Below, piece by piece: positions 17,118 to 25,539 of a DNA stretch of 64,000 nt. The stretch is from Gordonia iterans (GTDB lineage Bacteria > Actinomycetota > Actinomycetes > Mycobacteriales > Mycobacteriaceae). The DNA lies in assembly GCF_002993285.1 (NCBI RefSeq), contig NZ_CP027433.1:744001-808000 (forward strand). Reading direction: 5' to 3'. The notes beneath the pieces are model-generated. The model made no database searches, was not told where the DNA came from, and saw nothing but the letters and a program-made list of their open reading frames with translations. The translations under genes were made by a program, and so were the position numbers. The first letter of the stretch is position 1, and every line of letters begins with the position of its first letter.

Positions 17118-17498
17118 ATGACCTCCCCGACCGTCGCGCAGATCGCCGAAGCCAAGTACGTCATGCTCACCACGTACAAGAAGGACGGCACCGCGGTGGC
17201 CTCGCCGCTGTGGGCCGCCCGCGACGGGGAGGATCTGCTCCTGTGGACCGTCACCGACTCGTGGAAGGTCAAGCGGCTGCGGCGCAACAACAACGTGCTC
17301 GTCCAGGCCTGCGATGCGCGCGGCAAGACCGTCAGCGGCCCGCAGGTCGCGGGCATCGGCGAGGTGATCGACGGCCAGGTCGCCGCGCGGGCGATCGAGC
17401 GCAAGTACGGCCTGATCGGACGCCTCACGGTGCTCGGCTCACGCGTGCGTCGCGGCGCCAGCGGCACCGTCGGCATCCGGGTGCGCGACGTGGTCTGA
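17118..17498 (+). CDS. PPOX-class F420-/flavin-dependent family protein
   Basis: A 126-residue split-barrel protein of the pyridoxamine-phosphate-oxidase-like family. TYKKDGTAVASPLWAA and LLLWTVTDSWKVKRLRRNN correspond to the strands that bind FMN or F420 in the short mycobacterial PPOX proteins; IERKYGLIGRLTVLG is near the C-terminus. The substrate is unknown. The -10 TACCCT at 17106-17111 is six bases before the ATG, so the mRNA is probably leaderless; GGAG is too close to the start to be a normal ribosome site. A strong terminator follows. Confidence 0.85.
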   Translation: MTSPTVAQIAEAKYVMLTTYKKDGTAVASPLWAARDGEDLLLWTVTDSWKVKRLRRNNNVLVQACDARGKTVSGPQVAGIGEVIDGQVAARAIERKYGLIGRLTVLGSRVRRGASGTVGIRVRDVV

Positions 17499-17511
17499 GA
17501 CCGATGCCCGC

Positions 17512-17547
17512 CGAGAAGGCGCCTCCTGCCCGGGAGGCGCCTTCTCG
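17512..17547 (+). terminator. Intrinsic-type hairpin after the PPOX gene
   Basis: CGAGAAGGCGCCTCC pairs perfectly with GGAGGCGCCTTCTCG over 15 base pairs around a 6-base loop. There is no T-run, which is normal for actinobacterial terminators. It separates the PPOX gene from the iron-transporter promoter. Confidence 0.85.
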
Positions 17548-17581
17548 CATCCGGGGGTTGTCAGGGCGCGGCGTCTTCCTT

Positions 17582-17620
17582 ATTGTGAATGTGCTTCACA
17601 ATTAAGTGTGGCAATCCTAA
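17582..17620 (+). promoter_or_regulatory. Dual operator before the Irt-type transporter: palindrome plus IdeR-like box
   Basis: ATTGTGAA-N5-TTCACAAT at 17582-17602 is a perfect palindrome with 8-base arms, the kind of site used by TetR regulators; the TetR gene at 21300 is the natural candidate. Directly adjoining it, 17602-17620 matches the IdeR/DtxR consensus TTAGGTTAGGCTAACCTAA at 14 of 19 positions by my count. Both lie upstream of the ribosome site and ATG 17647. Joint control by iron and by a second ligand is inferred. Confidence 0.55.
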
Positions 17621-17646
17621 CTATGGCGCCCGACGAGGAGAGTTCC

Positions 17647-19506
17647 ATGACGACGGCGACCGCGCCCCCGGCGGAGAAGCACCCCGCCGAACAGGCGCCC
17701 ATCGATCCGCGGGCCCAGCAGAAGGCCGATGCCCGCGCGCTGCGCGATCTGATACGCCCGGTAGCGCCGCAACTGGCGATCGGCCGGATCCTGGCGGTGA
17801 TCTCCGGGGTGCTGGCAGTGGTGCCGTACATCGCGCTGGTGCACCTCGGCGACGTGCTCCTCGACGCGGCCCGCACCGACACGGCGGTCGACTCCGGCGA
17901 GGTGAACCGGTGGATCCGCATCCTGGTCGTCACCTTCACACTTCGGCTCGGCGTCTACTTCCTGGCCCTGGGCGTGACGCACTTCGCCGACATCCGGCTC
18001 GGCCACGTGATCCGCGGGCGCATGGTGGAGCGGTTCTCCCGCGTGCCGCTGAACTGGTTCACCTCGACCAACTCCGGACGCGTGCGGAAGTCGTTGCAGG
18101 ACGACATCAGCACCGTCCACCACCTGATCGCGCATCAGCCGGTGGACGGCACGCAGGCGGTCGTGATGCCGCTGGCCCTGATGATCTACGCCTTCGTCGT
18201 CGACTGGCGGCTGGGTCTGCTGGCGATCGCGACCGTCCCGCTGTACGCGGCAGCGATGGCGCTGGGCATGCGCGGCATGGCCGAGAAGACCGTGGAGATG
18301 GACGCCAAGCTCAGCGTGGTCTCCGCGCGAATGGTCGAGTTCGTCACCGGGATCACCGTGGTGAAGGCCTTCGGCCGGGTCGGACGGGCGCACGGTGCGT
18401 ACCAGGACGCAGCGGGCGAGTTCCAGGAGTTCTACTACGCCTGGGTCAAGCCGCTGCTGCGGGTCAGCTCGCTCGGGATGTCCCTGCTCGCCGTGCCGCT
18501 GATCCTGTTGATCAACCTCGGAGGCGGCGCGTGGCTCGTGCACCGCGGCGACGTCACCGCGGCAGATGTGCTCGCTACCTCGCTGATCGCCCTGCTGATT
18601 CCGTACGGCATCGAAGTGCTGATGAACTCCATGTGGTCCGCGCAGATGGCCGGCGCGTCGGCGCGACGACTCACCGACCTGCTCGAGACGCCGACCCTGC
18701 ACGACGACGGCGTCCGGGCCCGGCCGACCGGACACGACGTCGAGTTCGAGCACGTCTCCTACTCGTACCGTGAGGGCGGCACCGGCGAAACAGCCGTCGA
18801 ACTAGCCCTCGACGACGTCTCGTTCACCCTTCGCGAGGGCACGGTCACCGCGCTGGTCGGGCCGTCCGGCTCCGGCAAGTCGACCATCGCGACCCTGCTG
18901 GCCAGGTTCGACGATCCGCGCGCGGGGCGGATCCTGCTCGGCGGGGTCCCGGTCGCCGAGATCGACGACCTGTACTCCTCCGTCGGCTTCGTCCTGCAGG
19001 ATCCGCAGCTGCCGTCGATCTCGATCCGCGACAACATCGCCCTCGGCCGCCCGGACGCGACCGACGACCAGATCCGCGAGGCCGCGCGCGTCGCCCGCAT
19101 CCTCGACGAGATCGAGGCCCTCCCGCGCGGCTTCGACACCGTCTACGGCGCCGACACCGGGCTCTCCGGCGGCCAGGCGCAGCGCATCGCCATCGCCCGG
19201 GCAGTCCTGGTCGACGCGCCGGTGCTCATCCTCGACGAGGCCACCGCGCTGACCGACCCCGAGTCCCAGCACCAGATCCAGCACGCGCTGAGCGATCTGG
19301 CCCGGGGCAAGACCGTCCTCCTGGTGGCGCATCGCCCGGAGGCCATCAGCGGCGTGGATCAGATCGTCCTCGTCGAGCGGGGGCGCGTCGTCGCGACGGG
19401 CACCCACGACGACCTTCTCAGCGAGCCCGGTTACGCCCGGCTCTGGGAATCCACCACGGCGACCATCCGGTCCGCCGGCACCACGACGCCGGGAGGCGAG
19501 CAGTGA
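17647..19506 (+). CDS. ABC transporter permease/ATPase, IrtA/YbtP-like half
   Basis: A 619-residue half-transporter: six membrane helices (about residues 30-330), then an ABC ATPase with Walker A GPSGSGKST near 411, signature LSGGQAQR near 512 and Walker B with VLILDEATALTDPESQ near 532. The DEATAlTDPES form is characteristic of the YbtP/IrtA siderophore-importer group and not of ordinary drug exporters. It lacks the N-terminal siderophore-interaction (FAD reductase) domain of mycobacterial IrtA. Start ATG 17647 follows GAGGAGAG and lies after the IdeR-like box; a GTG at 17608 would lie inside the box. It probably pairs with the next gene to bring ferric siderophore into the cytosol. Confidence 0.75.
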   Translation: MTTATAPPAEKHPAEQAPIDPRAQQKADARALRDLIRPVAPQLAIGRILAVISGVLAVVPYIALVHLGDVLLDAARTDTAVDSGEVNRWIRILVVTFTLRLGVYFLALGVTHFADIRLGHVIRGRMVERFSRVPLNWFTSTNSGRVRKSLQDDISTVHHLIAHQPVDGTQAVVMPLALMIYAFVVDWRLGLLAIATVPLYAAAMALGMRGMAEKTVEMDAKLSVVSARMVEFVTGITVVKAFGRVGRAHGAYQDAAGEFQEFYYAWVKPLLRVSSLGMSLLAVPLILLINLGGGAWLVHRGDVTAADVLATSLIALLIPYGIEVLMNSMWSAQMAGASARRLTDLLETPTLHDDGVRARPTGHDVEFEHVSYSYREGGTGETAVELALDDVSFTLREGTVTALVGPSGSGKSTIATLLARFDDPRAGRILLGGVPVAEIDDLYSSVGFVLQDPQLPSISIRDNIALGRPDATDDQIREAARVARILDEIEALPRGFDTVYGADTGLSGGQAQRIAIARAVLVDAPVLILDEATALTDPESQHQIQHALSDLARGKTVLLVAHRPEAISGVDQIVLVERGRVVATGTHDDLLSEPGYARLWESTTATIRSAGTTTPGGEQ

Positions 19507-21266
19507 TGAAGTCGCCGTTGATCGACGTCGTCCCGCGCATGCAGCGCATGGTGTCCCGGCCCGAGGCGCTGCGTCCCGCGCTGACGGCCGCCCTGCTGGC
19601 CGGCCTGGTCGAGGGCCTGGCCCTGGCGGCGCTGCTGCCGGCGATCAGTTCGCTCGCGTCCGGCGACCCCGTCTGGGGTCTGGGGATCGGGGGCTGGCTG
19701 GTGGTTCTCGCGGTCCTCGCGGTGGCCGCCTTCGCACTTATCTACCTGCAGGAGCGGCGAACGTACGCGGTCGCGCTGGACTTCCTGCACAGCATCCACC
19801 GCCTGGTCGGCGATCAGGTGTCCAAGCAGCCGCTGGGCTGGTTCGCCCGCCCGCTGTCCGGACGGCTGTCGCGGATGGTCTCCTCCGAGCTGATGATGAC
19901 GGGGCAGATCTTCGCCCACATGATCGGCCCGCTGGTCTCGCGGATGACGGCGGCCGTCGTGATCGTGGTGGCAGCGTGGTTCTGGAACCCGTGGCTCGGC
20001 CTGATGCTCACGATCGCCGCACCGGTCTTCGTGGTCATCACCCTCGTGTCCACCGCCTTCATGCGCAAGGGCGGAGCGATCCACGAGCCCGCGGAGGTGA
20101 ACCTCGCGAACCGCATCGTCGAGTACGCGCAGTGTCAGGGTGCGTTGCGCTCGTGCGGCCGCAGCCGCGAGTTCCCGCCGCTCGACGATGCTCTGGACGG
20201 GACCTATCGCGCCCGGAAGAAGGCGCAATGGATCGAGACCGTCGGACTGCTGCTGTCGGGCATGGCCACCCAGGGTGTGATCGTCGCACTGATCTCTCTC
20301 ACCGGATCGTTGGCCGTCGCCGGCTCGCTCGAGCCCATTCCCGCACTGGCCTTCATCGGTCTGGCGCTGCGATTCACCTCGACGCTCTCGACCATCACCG
20401 AGAGCGCGATGAGCCTGGAGTCCCGGCGTCCGGTGCTCGATGCGATCGACGAGGTGCTCACCGCACAGCCGCTGGACGAGCCGTCGTCGCCCGCCGTGCT
20501 CACCGACCCCGGCTCGATCGACCTCGACGGCGTCACCTTCGCCTACGAGGCCGGCGCCGAGCCGATCCTGCGCGACGTGTCGTTGTCGGTGCCGACCGGC
20601 ACGATGGTCGCGCTCGTCGGTCCGTCCGGCAGCGGTAAGACCACGGTCGCGCGACTGGTCAGCCGCTTCTACGACGCCGACGCCGGCACGGTTCGAGTCG
20701 GCGGTGTGCCGGTGACCGAGCAAACCACCGAGCAGTTGATGGGCCAGCTGTCGATGGTCTTTCAGGACGTCTACCTGTTCGACGACACGCTGGAGGCCAA
20801 CGTCGCCGTCGGGCGCGCGGGTGCGTCGCCGGAGGAGATCCGGGCCGCCGCCGACCTGGCCGGGGTCACCGAGATCGCCGACCGGCTGCCCGGCGGCTGG
20901 TCCGCGCGGGTGGGTGAGGGCGGACGGGCGCTGTCCGGGGGAGAGCGGCAGCGGGTCGCGATCGCGCGGGCGCTGCTCAAACGGTCGCCGATCGTGTTGC
21001 TCGACGAGGCGACCTCGGCACTCGACGTCGAGAACGAGGCGAACATCGTCGCGGCCGTCGAGCAGTTGCGGAAGCAGGCGACCGTTCTGATCATCGCCCA
21101 CCGGCTGGACACGATCGCCGCGGCCGACCAGATCGTCGCGCTGACCGGCGACGGACGGGTCGAGGCGCAGGGCACGCACGAGGAGCTGATCGATCAGGAC
21201 GGCACGTATGCACGGTTCTGGCGGCGCTTGCGCAGCGCGCAGGGCTGGCGGTTGATCGACGCGTGA
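19506..21266 (+). CDS. ABC transporter permease/ATPase, IrtB/YbtQ-like half
   Basis: A 586-residue second half: six helices and an ATPase with Walker A GPSGSGKTT near 372, the motif FQDVYLFDDTLEANVAVG in the Q-loop region, signature LSGGERQR near 477 and Walker B DEATSALDVENE. The YLFD segment resembles YbtQ/IrtB. Its ATG overlaps the stop of the first half (TGATG), so the two are produced together as a heterodimer. A GTG one codon earlier is an alternative. Unlike a canonical exporter pair, both the operator and the Walker B of the partner suggest siderophore import. The siderophore itself is not identified. Confidence 0.75.
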   Translation: MKSPLIDVVPRMQRMVSRPEALRPALTAALLAGLVEGLALAALLPAISSLASGDPVWGLGIGGWLVVLAVLAVAAFALIYLQERRTYAVALDFLHSIHRLVGDQVSKQPLGWFARPLSGRLSRMVSSELMMTGQIFAHMIGPLVSRMTAAVVIVVAAWFWNPWLGLMLTIAAPVFVVITLVSTAFMRKGGAIHEPAEVNLANRIVEYAQCQGALRSCGRSREFPPLDDALDGTYRARKKAQWIETVGLLLSGMATQGVIVALISLTGSLAVAGSLEPIPALAFIGLALRFTSTLSTITESAMSLESRRPVLDAIDEVLTAQPLDEPSSPAVLTDPGSIDLDGVTFAYEAGAEPILRDVSLSVPTGTMVALVGPSGSGKTTVARLVSRFYDADAGTVRVGGVPVTEQTTEQLMGQLSMVFQDVYLFDDTLEANVAVGRAGASPEEIRAAADLAGVTEIADRLPGGWSARVGEGGRALSGGERQRVAIARALLKRSPIVLLDEATSALDVENEANIVAAVEQLRKQATVLIIAHRLDTIAAADQIVALTGDGRVEAQGTHEELIDQDGTYARFWRRLRSAQGWRLIDA

Positions 21267-21299
21267 CGGGCCGGTCTCGGCGGCGACTAATCTGAACCG

Positions 21300-21935
21300 G
21301 TGCATGTATCCGGGAGCCGGAAGGTCGGGCGCAAGCCCGCTTTCACCGCCGACGACGTGGTGGCCGCCGCGATCGCCGAGGGCATCGATCGGTTCACGCT
21401 TTCGGCGGTGGCCGAGCGCCTCGGCGTCGTGACCGCGGCGATCTACCGGCTCTTTCCGTCACGCGACGACCTGGTGATCGCCTGCCTCGATGTCGCAGGT
21501 TCGACGCTCGCCGTTCCCGAGCCCGGTGCTTTATGGCGCGAGGTGCTGCAACTGTGGGCCGACGAGTGCTGGCGCGTCTGCGACGAGTTCCCCGGGCTGT
21601 CCCGGCTGGTCTACACCTTTGCGCCGGCGCCGTCCCGGGTCGAGCACGTCTTCGCGGCCTACGCGGCGGCGCTGGCGGCCCAGGGCAAGACCCGCGGCCA
21701 GGCGATGTTCGCCCTGGACTTCATCGGTGATTCGGTGTTCGCCTCGCATCTGTCGGTGGAATCGATGCGCGAGGTCGACGACCAGGGCGAATCCGGCCTG
21801 GACCGCATTCGCCGGGTGCTCGGCGACGGCGACACGCCGCTCGCTCCCGACGACTCGTGGGTCGACCGCGGCGCCATCGACACCAAGATCGACTTCATCC
21901 TCACCGGGCTCGAGCGCCACTGGCCGGAGATCTGA
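21300..21935 (+). CDS. TetR-family regulator next to the Irt-like transporter
   Basis: A 211-residue TetR protein with an N-terminal HTH (FTADDVVAAAIAEGIDRFTLSAVAERLGVVTAAIYRLFPSRDDL in the first 60 residues; key part VTAAIYRLF) and a helical ligand domain with WADECWRVCDEFPGLSRLV. The GTG at 21300 lies six bases after a TAATCT -10 element, so the message is probably leaderless and separate from the transporter transcript 33 bases upstream. It is the likely ligand for the palindrome at 17582-17602. The inducer is unknown. Confidence 0.8.
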   Translation: MHVSGSRKVGRKPAFTADDVVAAAIAEGIDRFTLSAVAERLGVVTAAIYRLFPSRDDLVIACLDVAGSTLAVPEPGALWREVLQLWADECWRVCDEFPGLSRLVYTFAPAPSRVEHVFAAYAAALAAQGKTRGQAMFALDFIGDSVFASHLSVESMREVDDQGESGLDRIRRVLGDGDTPLAPDDSWVDRGAIDTKIDFILTGLERHWPEI

Positions 21936-21952
21936 CCCGCTGACGTCGCAGG

Positions 21953-23155
21953 TCAGGGCGAGGAGAGCAGTGCGACGGCGGTGCGCACGTAGGCGCGAGC
22001 GGCGGTGACCAGCTCGGCCAGCGACACCGACTCGTCGGGCTGGTGGGCCTGGCCGTTCAGATCGCCCGGACCCAGCACCACGGTGGGCACGCCGAGATCG
22101 CGGCTGAGGTAGCCGCCGTCGCACGCCGCAGTCCATCCGCCGACCGAGGTGGGCACGCCGCAGTCCTCCACGGCCTGTGCGGCAGCGGTGACCAGCGGGT
22201 GGTCGGCGGCGGTGACGAAGCCGGGCAGCTCCATCGTGGGCCGGACGTCCACGTCGGCGCCGCCGTCGGTGATTCCGGCCGCGGCGATCGCGGCGCGCAG
22301 CCGCCCGGCGACCGCATCGACCGTCTCGCCGGGCATCAGGCGACGGTCCACCCCGAGGTAGCAGTCGGGTGCCACCACCGCGATGCCGTGCCCGCCCCGG
22401 ATGAGGCCCACGTTCCAGGTGCCGTGCCCCAGCAGTGGATCGGCGTGTGCGGCCAGCGCGGCCTGGTCGTCGTCGATCACCCGCATCACCTCGGCTGCCG
22501 CCGCGATGGCACTGACGCCGTCGCTCGGCCGACCGGAGTGGGCGGCCCTGCCGGTGATCGAGATGTCGATGTACGACGCCCCGCGGCAGCCGCGGACCAC
22601 CTGCAGTTCGGTCGGTTCGGCGACGATGCATCCGGCGAACTCCGGGAGCGGCTGGGCGACGAGGTGCCGACTGCCGCTGTTGCGCTCCTCCTCGTCGACG
22701 GTGGCGGCCAGGGTGAGCGGACCCGAAAGCGTGATCCCGAAGTCGGCCGCCCTCGACAGCGCCGCCATCGCGGCGACGGCCGCGGCGAGTCCGCCCTTCA
22801 TGTCGCACGCGCCGCGCCCGATGATCAGGTCGCCGTCGCGCCGCGCGGTGAACGGGTCACCGGTCCACCCCGGGCCCGGGGGCACTACGTCGGTGTGTCC
22901 GAGGAAGAGCAGTCCGGGACCGGCACCCGTCCCGGCGGAGGCCAGCAGATTCGGGCGTCCCGGGGCCACCTGGTGCAGGTCGACGGCGAAGTCAAGGTCA
23001 CGGCACGCGGCGGCGAGAACGTCGACGGCCGCCTGCTCCGTACCGCCCGGATTGACGCTCGGAGCTTCGATCAATTCGCAGGTCAGCAACTCGACGAGGG
23101 ATGCATCGACCGACTGCGCCAGGGCTGCCACCGCATCCCGGGAGCGTGCGTGCAT
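21953..23155 (-). CDS. M20-family amidohydrolase (ArgE/DapE/CPG2-like)
   Basis: A 400-residue M20 metallopeptidase. Zinc-site motifs are in order: GHTDVVPPG near residue 87 (first His and Asp), CDMKGG near 118, the catalytic and bridging pair in TVDEEERNSGS near 153, the dimerisation-domain GRAAHSGRP near 206, and the C-terminal His in GQAHQPDESV near 375. Such enzymes remove acyl groups or C-terminal residues from amino-acid derivatives. The substrate cannot be inferred; it is not next to arg or dap genes. It ends close to the TetR gene, convergent with it, and is divergent from the secreted-protein gene. Confidence 0.85.
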   Translation of the reverse strand: MHARSRDAVAALAQSVDASLVELLTCELIEAPSVNPGGTEQAAVDVLAAACRDLDFAVDLHQVAPGRPNLLASAGTGAGPGLLFLGHTDVVPPGPGWTGDPFTARRDGDLIIGRGACDMKGGLAAAVAAMAALSRAADFGITLSGPLTLAATVDEEERNSGSRHLVAQPLPEFAGCIVAEPTELQVVRGCRGASYIDISITGRAAHSGRPSDGVSAIAAAAEVMRVIDDDQAALAAHADPLLGHGTWNVGLIRGGHGIAVVAPDCYLGVDRRLMPGETVDAVAGRLRAAIAAAGITDGGADVDVRPTMELPGFVTAADHPLVTAAAQAVEDCGVPTSVGGWTAACDGGYLSRDLGVPTVVLGPGDLNGQAHQPDESVSLAELVTAARAYVRTAVALLSSP

Positions 23156-23234
23156 CGTCGTTCCTCCTCGACCGGCGCGGACCGAACGCCGCGTCCGCTC
23201 GGCTGCGTGAGCGTTCGATAGTAGGCTACTGGCG

Positions 23235-24206
23235 ATGACTACCGTCTATTTCGTGATTGCGGCCCTCGCGCTGATCGGCGCCGGCGTGCTGCTCTGGCTC
23301 GACCGTAACCGGACCGAGCAGGTGCATCACCAGCGCGCGGTGTGGGGGCAGACGCACTCGTTCAAGTACCGCGAGACCGACAGCAAGCTCCGCTCGGCGT
23401 TCGGTCGCGCGGCGATGGACGTGCCCGACCACGTGCAGGTCCGCGACGTCGCCTACGGCCACTACGAGGGAGCCGAAGCCGTCGTCTTCGACCTCGACGA
23501 GACGGCGACCGTCGTCGCGGTGCGGCGTCCGGCCGCGTCGTCGGTGACCGTCGACCTGCGCTACGAGGACGTGCTCGCTCCTGCCGAGGACGATGTGGAG
23601 CTGCTGGGCGCGATGGGCTCGCGGGTGATGTTCGCGAGCAATCTCGATGCGGCGCGGCGGATCTGCGACCGGCGGATGGTGACGCTGGCCACCGGTGCGC
23701 CGTCGTACATCGAGATCCTCTGGAACGAGGGCAACTGGGCGCTCGGCTCGATGCCGCTGACCTCCGACGCGGAGCAGCTCGACGTCGCCCTGGACACGGT
23801 CCGGCGCTTCGCCGACCTGCTGCGCGTGCTCCCGCCGTCGGTCGATCCGCAGGATGTGCCCGACCCCCGCGACCCGCACGGGCCCGCCCGCGAGGAACTG
23901 GCCGACGAGAAGACCGACGGTCTTCGCGACAAGGCCCGCCGGGAGCGCCAGGAAGCACCGGTGCCGCCGCCCGCCGAGCCGCGCCGCCGCGCACCGAGGT
24001 ACGACGACCTTCCGGACGTGCCGTCTCGCCCGGAACCGCCGCGCCCGCCCGCGCCCCCGCGTGCGGAGGTGCCGCGTCCAGAAACCGGGCGTCCCGACGG
24101 CCCGCGCCCGCCGCGGCCGACGCCCTTCGGCGGTGCCCGCCCCGGTCGCGACCGCCTGGATCCGCCGGACCTGCCGCCGATCTCGGGCCCGTACGACCGC
24201 GACTGA
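23235..24206 (+). CDS. Membrane-anchored conserved protein (Rv0383c-like) with proline-rich tail
   Basis: A 323-residue protein: a single N-terminal membrane helix (residues 3-22, FVIAALALIGAGVLLWL), a mixed alpha/beta domain to about residue 200, then about 120 disordered residues rich in Pro, Arg and Asp (PRPPAPPRAEVPRPE). Position before pyrE and the SpoU methyltransferase matches the conserved secreted protein Rv0383c of M. tuberculosis, whose role is unknown. TAGGCT lies seven bases before the ATG, so a leaderless mRNA is likely. The tail may interact with other envelope proteins, but nothing in the sequence shows this. Confidence 0.75.
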   Translation: MTTVYFVIAALALIGAGVLLWLDRNRTEQVHHQRAVWGQTHSFKYRETDSKLRSAFGRAAMDVPDHVQVRDVAYGHYEGAEAVVFDLDETATVVAVRRPAASSVTVDLRYEDVLAPAEDDVELLGAMGSRVMFASNLDAARRICDRRMVTLATGAPSYIEILWNEGNWALGSMPLTSDAEQLDVALDTVRRFADLLRVLPPSVDPQDVPDPRDPHGPAREELADEKTDGLRDKARRERQEAPVPPPAEPRRRAPRYDDLPDVPSRPEPPRPPAPPRAEVPRPETGRPDGPRPPRPTPFGGARPGRDRLDPPDLPPISGPYDRD

Positions 24207-24276
24207 CTGCGGCCGGACCGTTCACCCGACACACCGCTGACTCGACACTGCTGACCCGAAGTAGGAGACGCTCACG

Positions 24277-24840
24277 ATGGCTGCCTCGGCCCACCACGCC
24301 CTCGACCCGGCAGACCGCGCCAGGCTCGCCGAGCTGGTGAAAGAACTCGCCGTGGTGCACGGCCGGGTGACCCTCTCCTCCGGCAAAGAGGCCGACTACT
24401 ACGTCGACCTGCGTCGCGCGACCCTCCATCACGAGGCCAGCCGACTGATCGGCGCCCTGATGCGCCAGCTCACCGCGGACTGGGACTACGACGCGGCAGG
24501 CGGCCTGACGCTCGGCGCCGACCCCGTGGCGACGTCGATCATGCACGCCGACGGCCGCCCGATCGACGCGTTCGTGGTGCGTAAGGCGGCCAAGGCACAC
24601 GGCATGCAGCGGCAGATCGAGGGCCCGGACATCAGCGGGCGTCGCGTCCTGATCGTGGAGGACACCTCCACCACCGGCGCATCACCGTCGCAGGCGGTCA
24701 TCGCCGCGCGCGCGGCGGGCGCCGTCGTGGTGGGGGTGGCCACCGTCGTCGACCGGGACACCGGCGCCGACGAGGTGATCGAGGCGCAAGAGGTGCCCTA
24801 CCGCTCGCTGCTGGGGCTGGCCGATCTCGACCTGGCCTGA
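24277..24840 (+). CDS. pyrE: Orotate phosphoribosyltransferase
   Basis: A 187-residue PRTase that makes OMP from orotate and PRPP in pyrimidine synthesis. Motifs include VTLSSGKEADYYVDLR near residue 30 (orotate binding), VVRKAAKAHG near 104 (the catalytic Lys loop) and the PRPP motif VLIVEDTSTTG near 125. GTAGGAGACGCTC precedes the ATG. It lies between the Rv0383c-like gene and the RNA methyltransferase as in mycobacteria, and with 70 bases of spacing could share a transcript. Confidence 0.95.
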   Translation: MAASAHHALDPADRARLAELVKELAVVHGRVTLSSGKEADYYVDLRRATLHHEASRLIGALMRQLTADWDYDAAGGLTLGADPVATSIMHADGRPIDAFVVRKAAKAHGMQRQIEGPDISGRRVLIVEDTSTTGASPSQAVIAARAAGAVVVGVATVVDRDTGADEVIEAQEVPYRSLLGLADLDLA

Positions 24841-24850
24841 GGCGTGACGA

Positions 24851-25534
24851 GTGCCGGACAGCGCTGCTGACTCCGAGCCCGGGCCGACCGAGTGGCACAG
24901 CGGTATCGGCGAACCCGTCGGCGTCGGACCGTGGCTCGACGAGCGCGGCGCTCCGCTCCCCGACGATCCTCGGTACGACCGTGAGCTTCTCGCCGAAGGC
25001 GACCGCCGCAACGTCGTCGATGCGTACCGGTACTGGACTCGGGAGGCGATCGTCGGCGACCTCGACACCCGCCGTCACCGCTTCCACGTCGCCATCGAGA
25101 ACTGGGGGCACGACGCCAACATCGGGACCGTGGTGCGGACCGCGAACGCGTTCGCGGCGCAGGCCGTGCACATCGTCGGACGACGGCGCTGGAATCGCCG
25201 CGGCGCGATGGTGACCGATCGCTACCAGCACGTGTATCACCATGCGACCGTCGCCGAGCTGGTGACGTGGGCGCGCGCCCACGACCTCATCGTCGTGGCT
25301 GTGGACAACACTCCTGGTTCGGTGCGCCTGGAGGAGACCGAACTCCCGGAGAACTGCCTGTTGCTGTTCGGCCAGGAGGGCCCGGGGGTGACCGAGGAGG
25401 CTGCGGCGGCCGCTGCGATGACGGTCTCGATCGCCCAATTCGGGTCGACGCGCAGCATCAACGCCGGCGTGGCCGCCGGGATCGTCATGCACGCTTGGAT
25501 CGCTCGGCACGCGGACCTCGGACAGGCCTGGTAG
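24851..25534 (+). CDS. SpoU/TrmH-family RNA 2'-O-methyltransferase
   Basis: A 227-residue SPOUT methyltransferase. The three family motifs are present: NIGTVVRTANAF near residue 94, NCLLLFGQEGPGVTEEA near 172, and SIAQFGSTRSINAGVAAGIVMH near 196, which forms the trefoil-knot SAM site. Targets of the group are ribose positions in tRNA or rRNA. A charged N-terminal extension of about 70 residues precedes the knot domain. GTG start, ten bases after pyrE, so the two are probably co-transcribed; the pairing matches Rv0382c-Rv0380c. Confidence 0.9.
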   Translation: MPDSAADSEPGPTEWHSGIGEPVGVGPWLDERGAPLPDDPRYDRELLAEGDRRNVVDAYRYWTREAIVGDLDTRRHRFHVAIENWGHDANIGTVVRTANAFAAQAVHIVGRRRWNRRGAMVTDRYQHVYHHATVAELVTWARAHDLIVVAVDNTPGSVRLEETELPENCLLLFGQEGPGVTEEAAAAAAMTVSIAQFGSTRSINAGVAAGIVMHAWIARHADLGQAW

Positions 25535-25539
25535 CCGGG

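Noticed and set aside
17582..17602. CRP/cAMP site TGTGA...TCACA
   Set aside because: The two half-sites are seven bases apart, where CRP needs six. A TetR-type operator fits better, given the gene at 21300.
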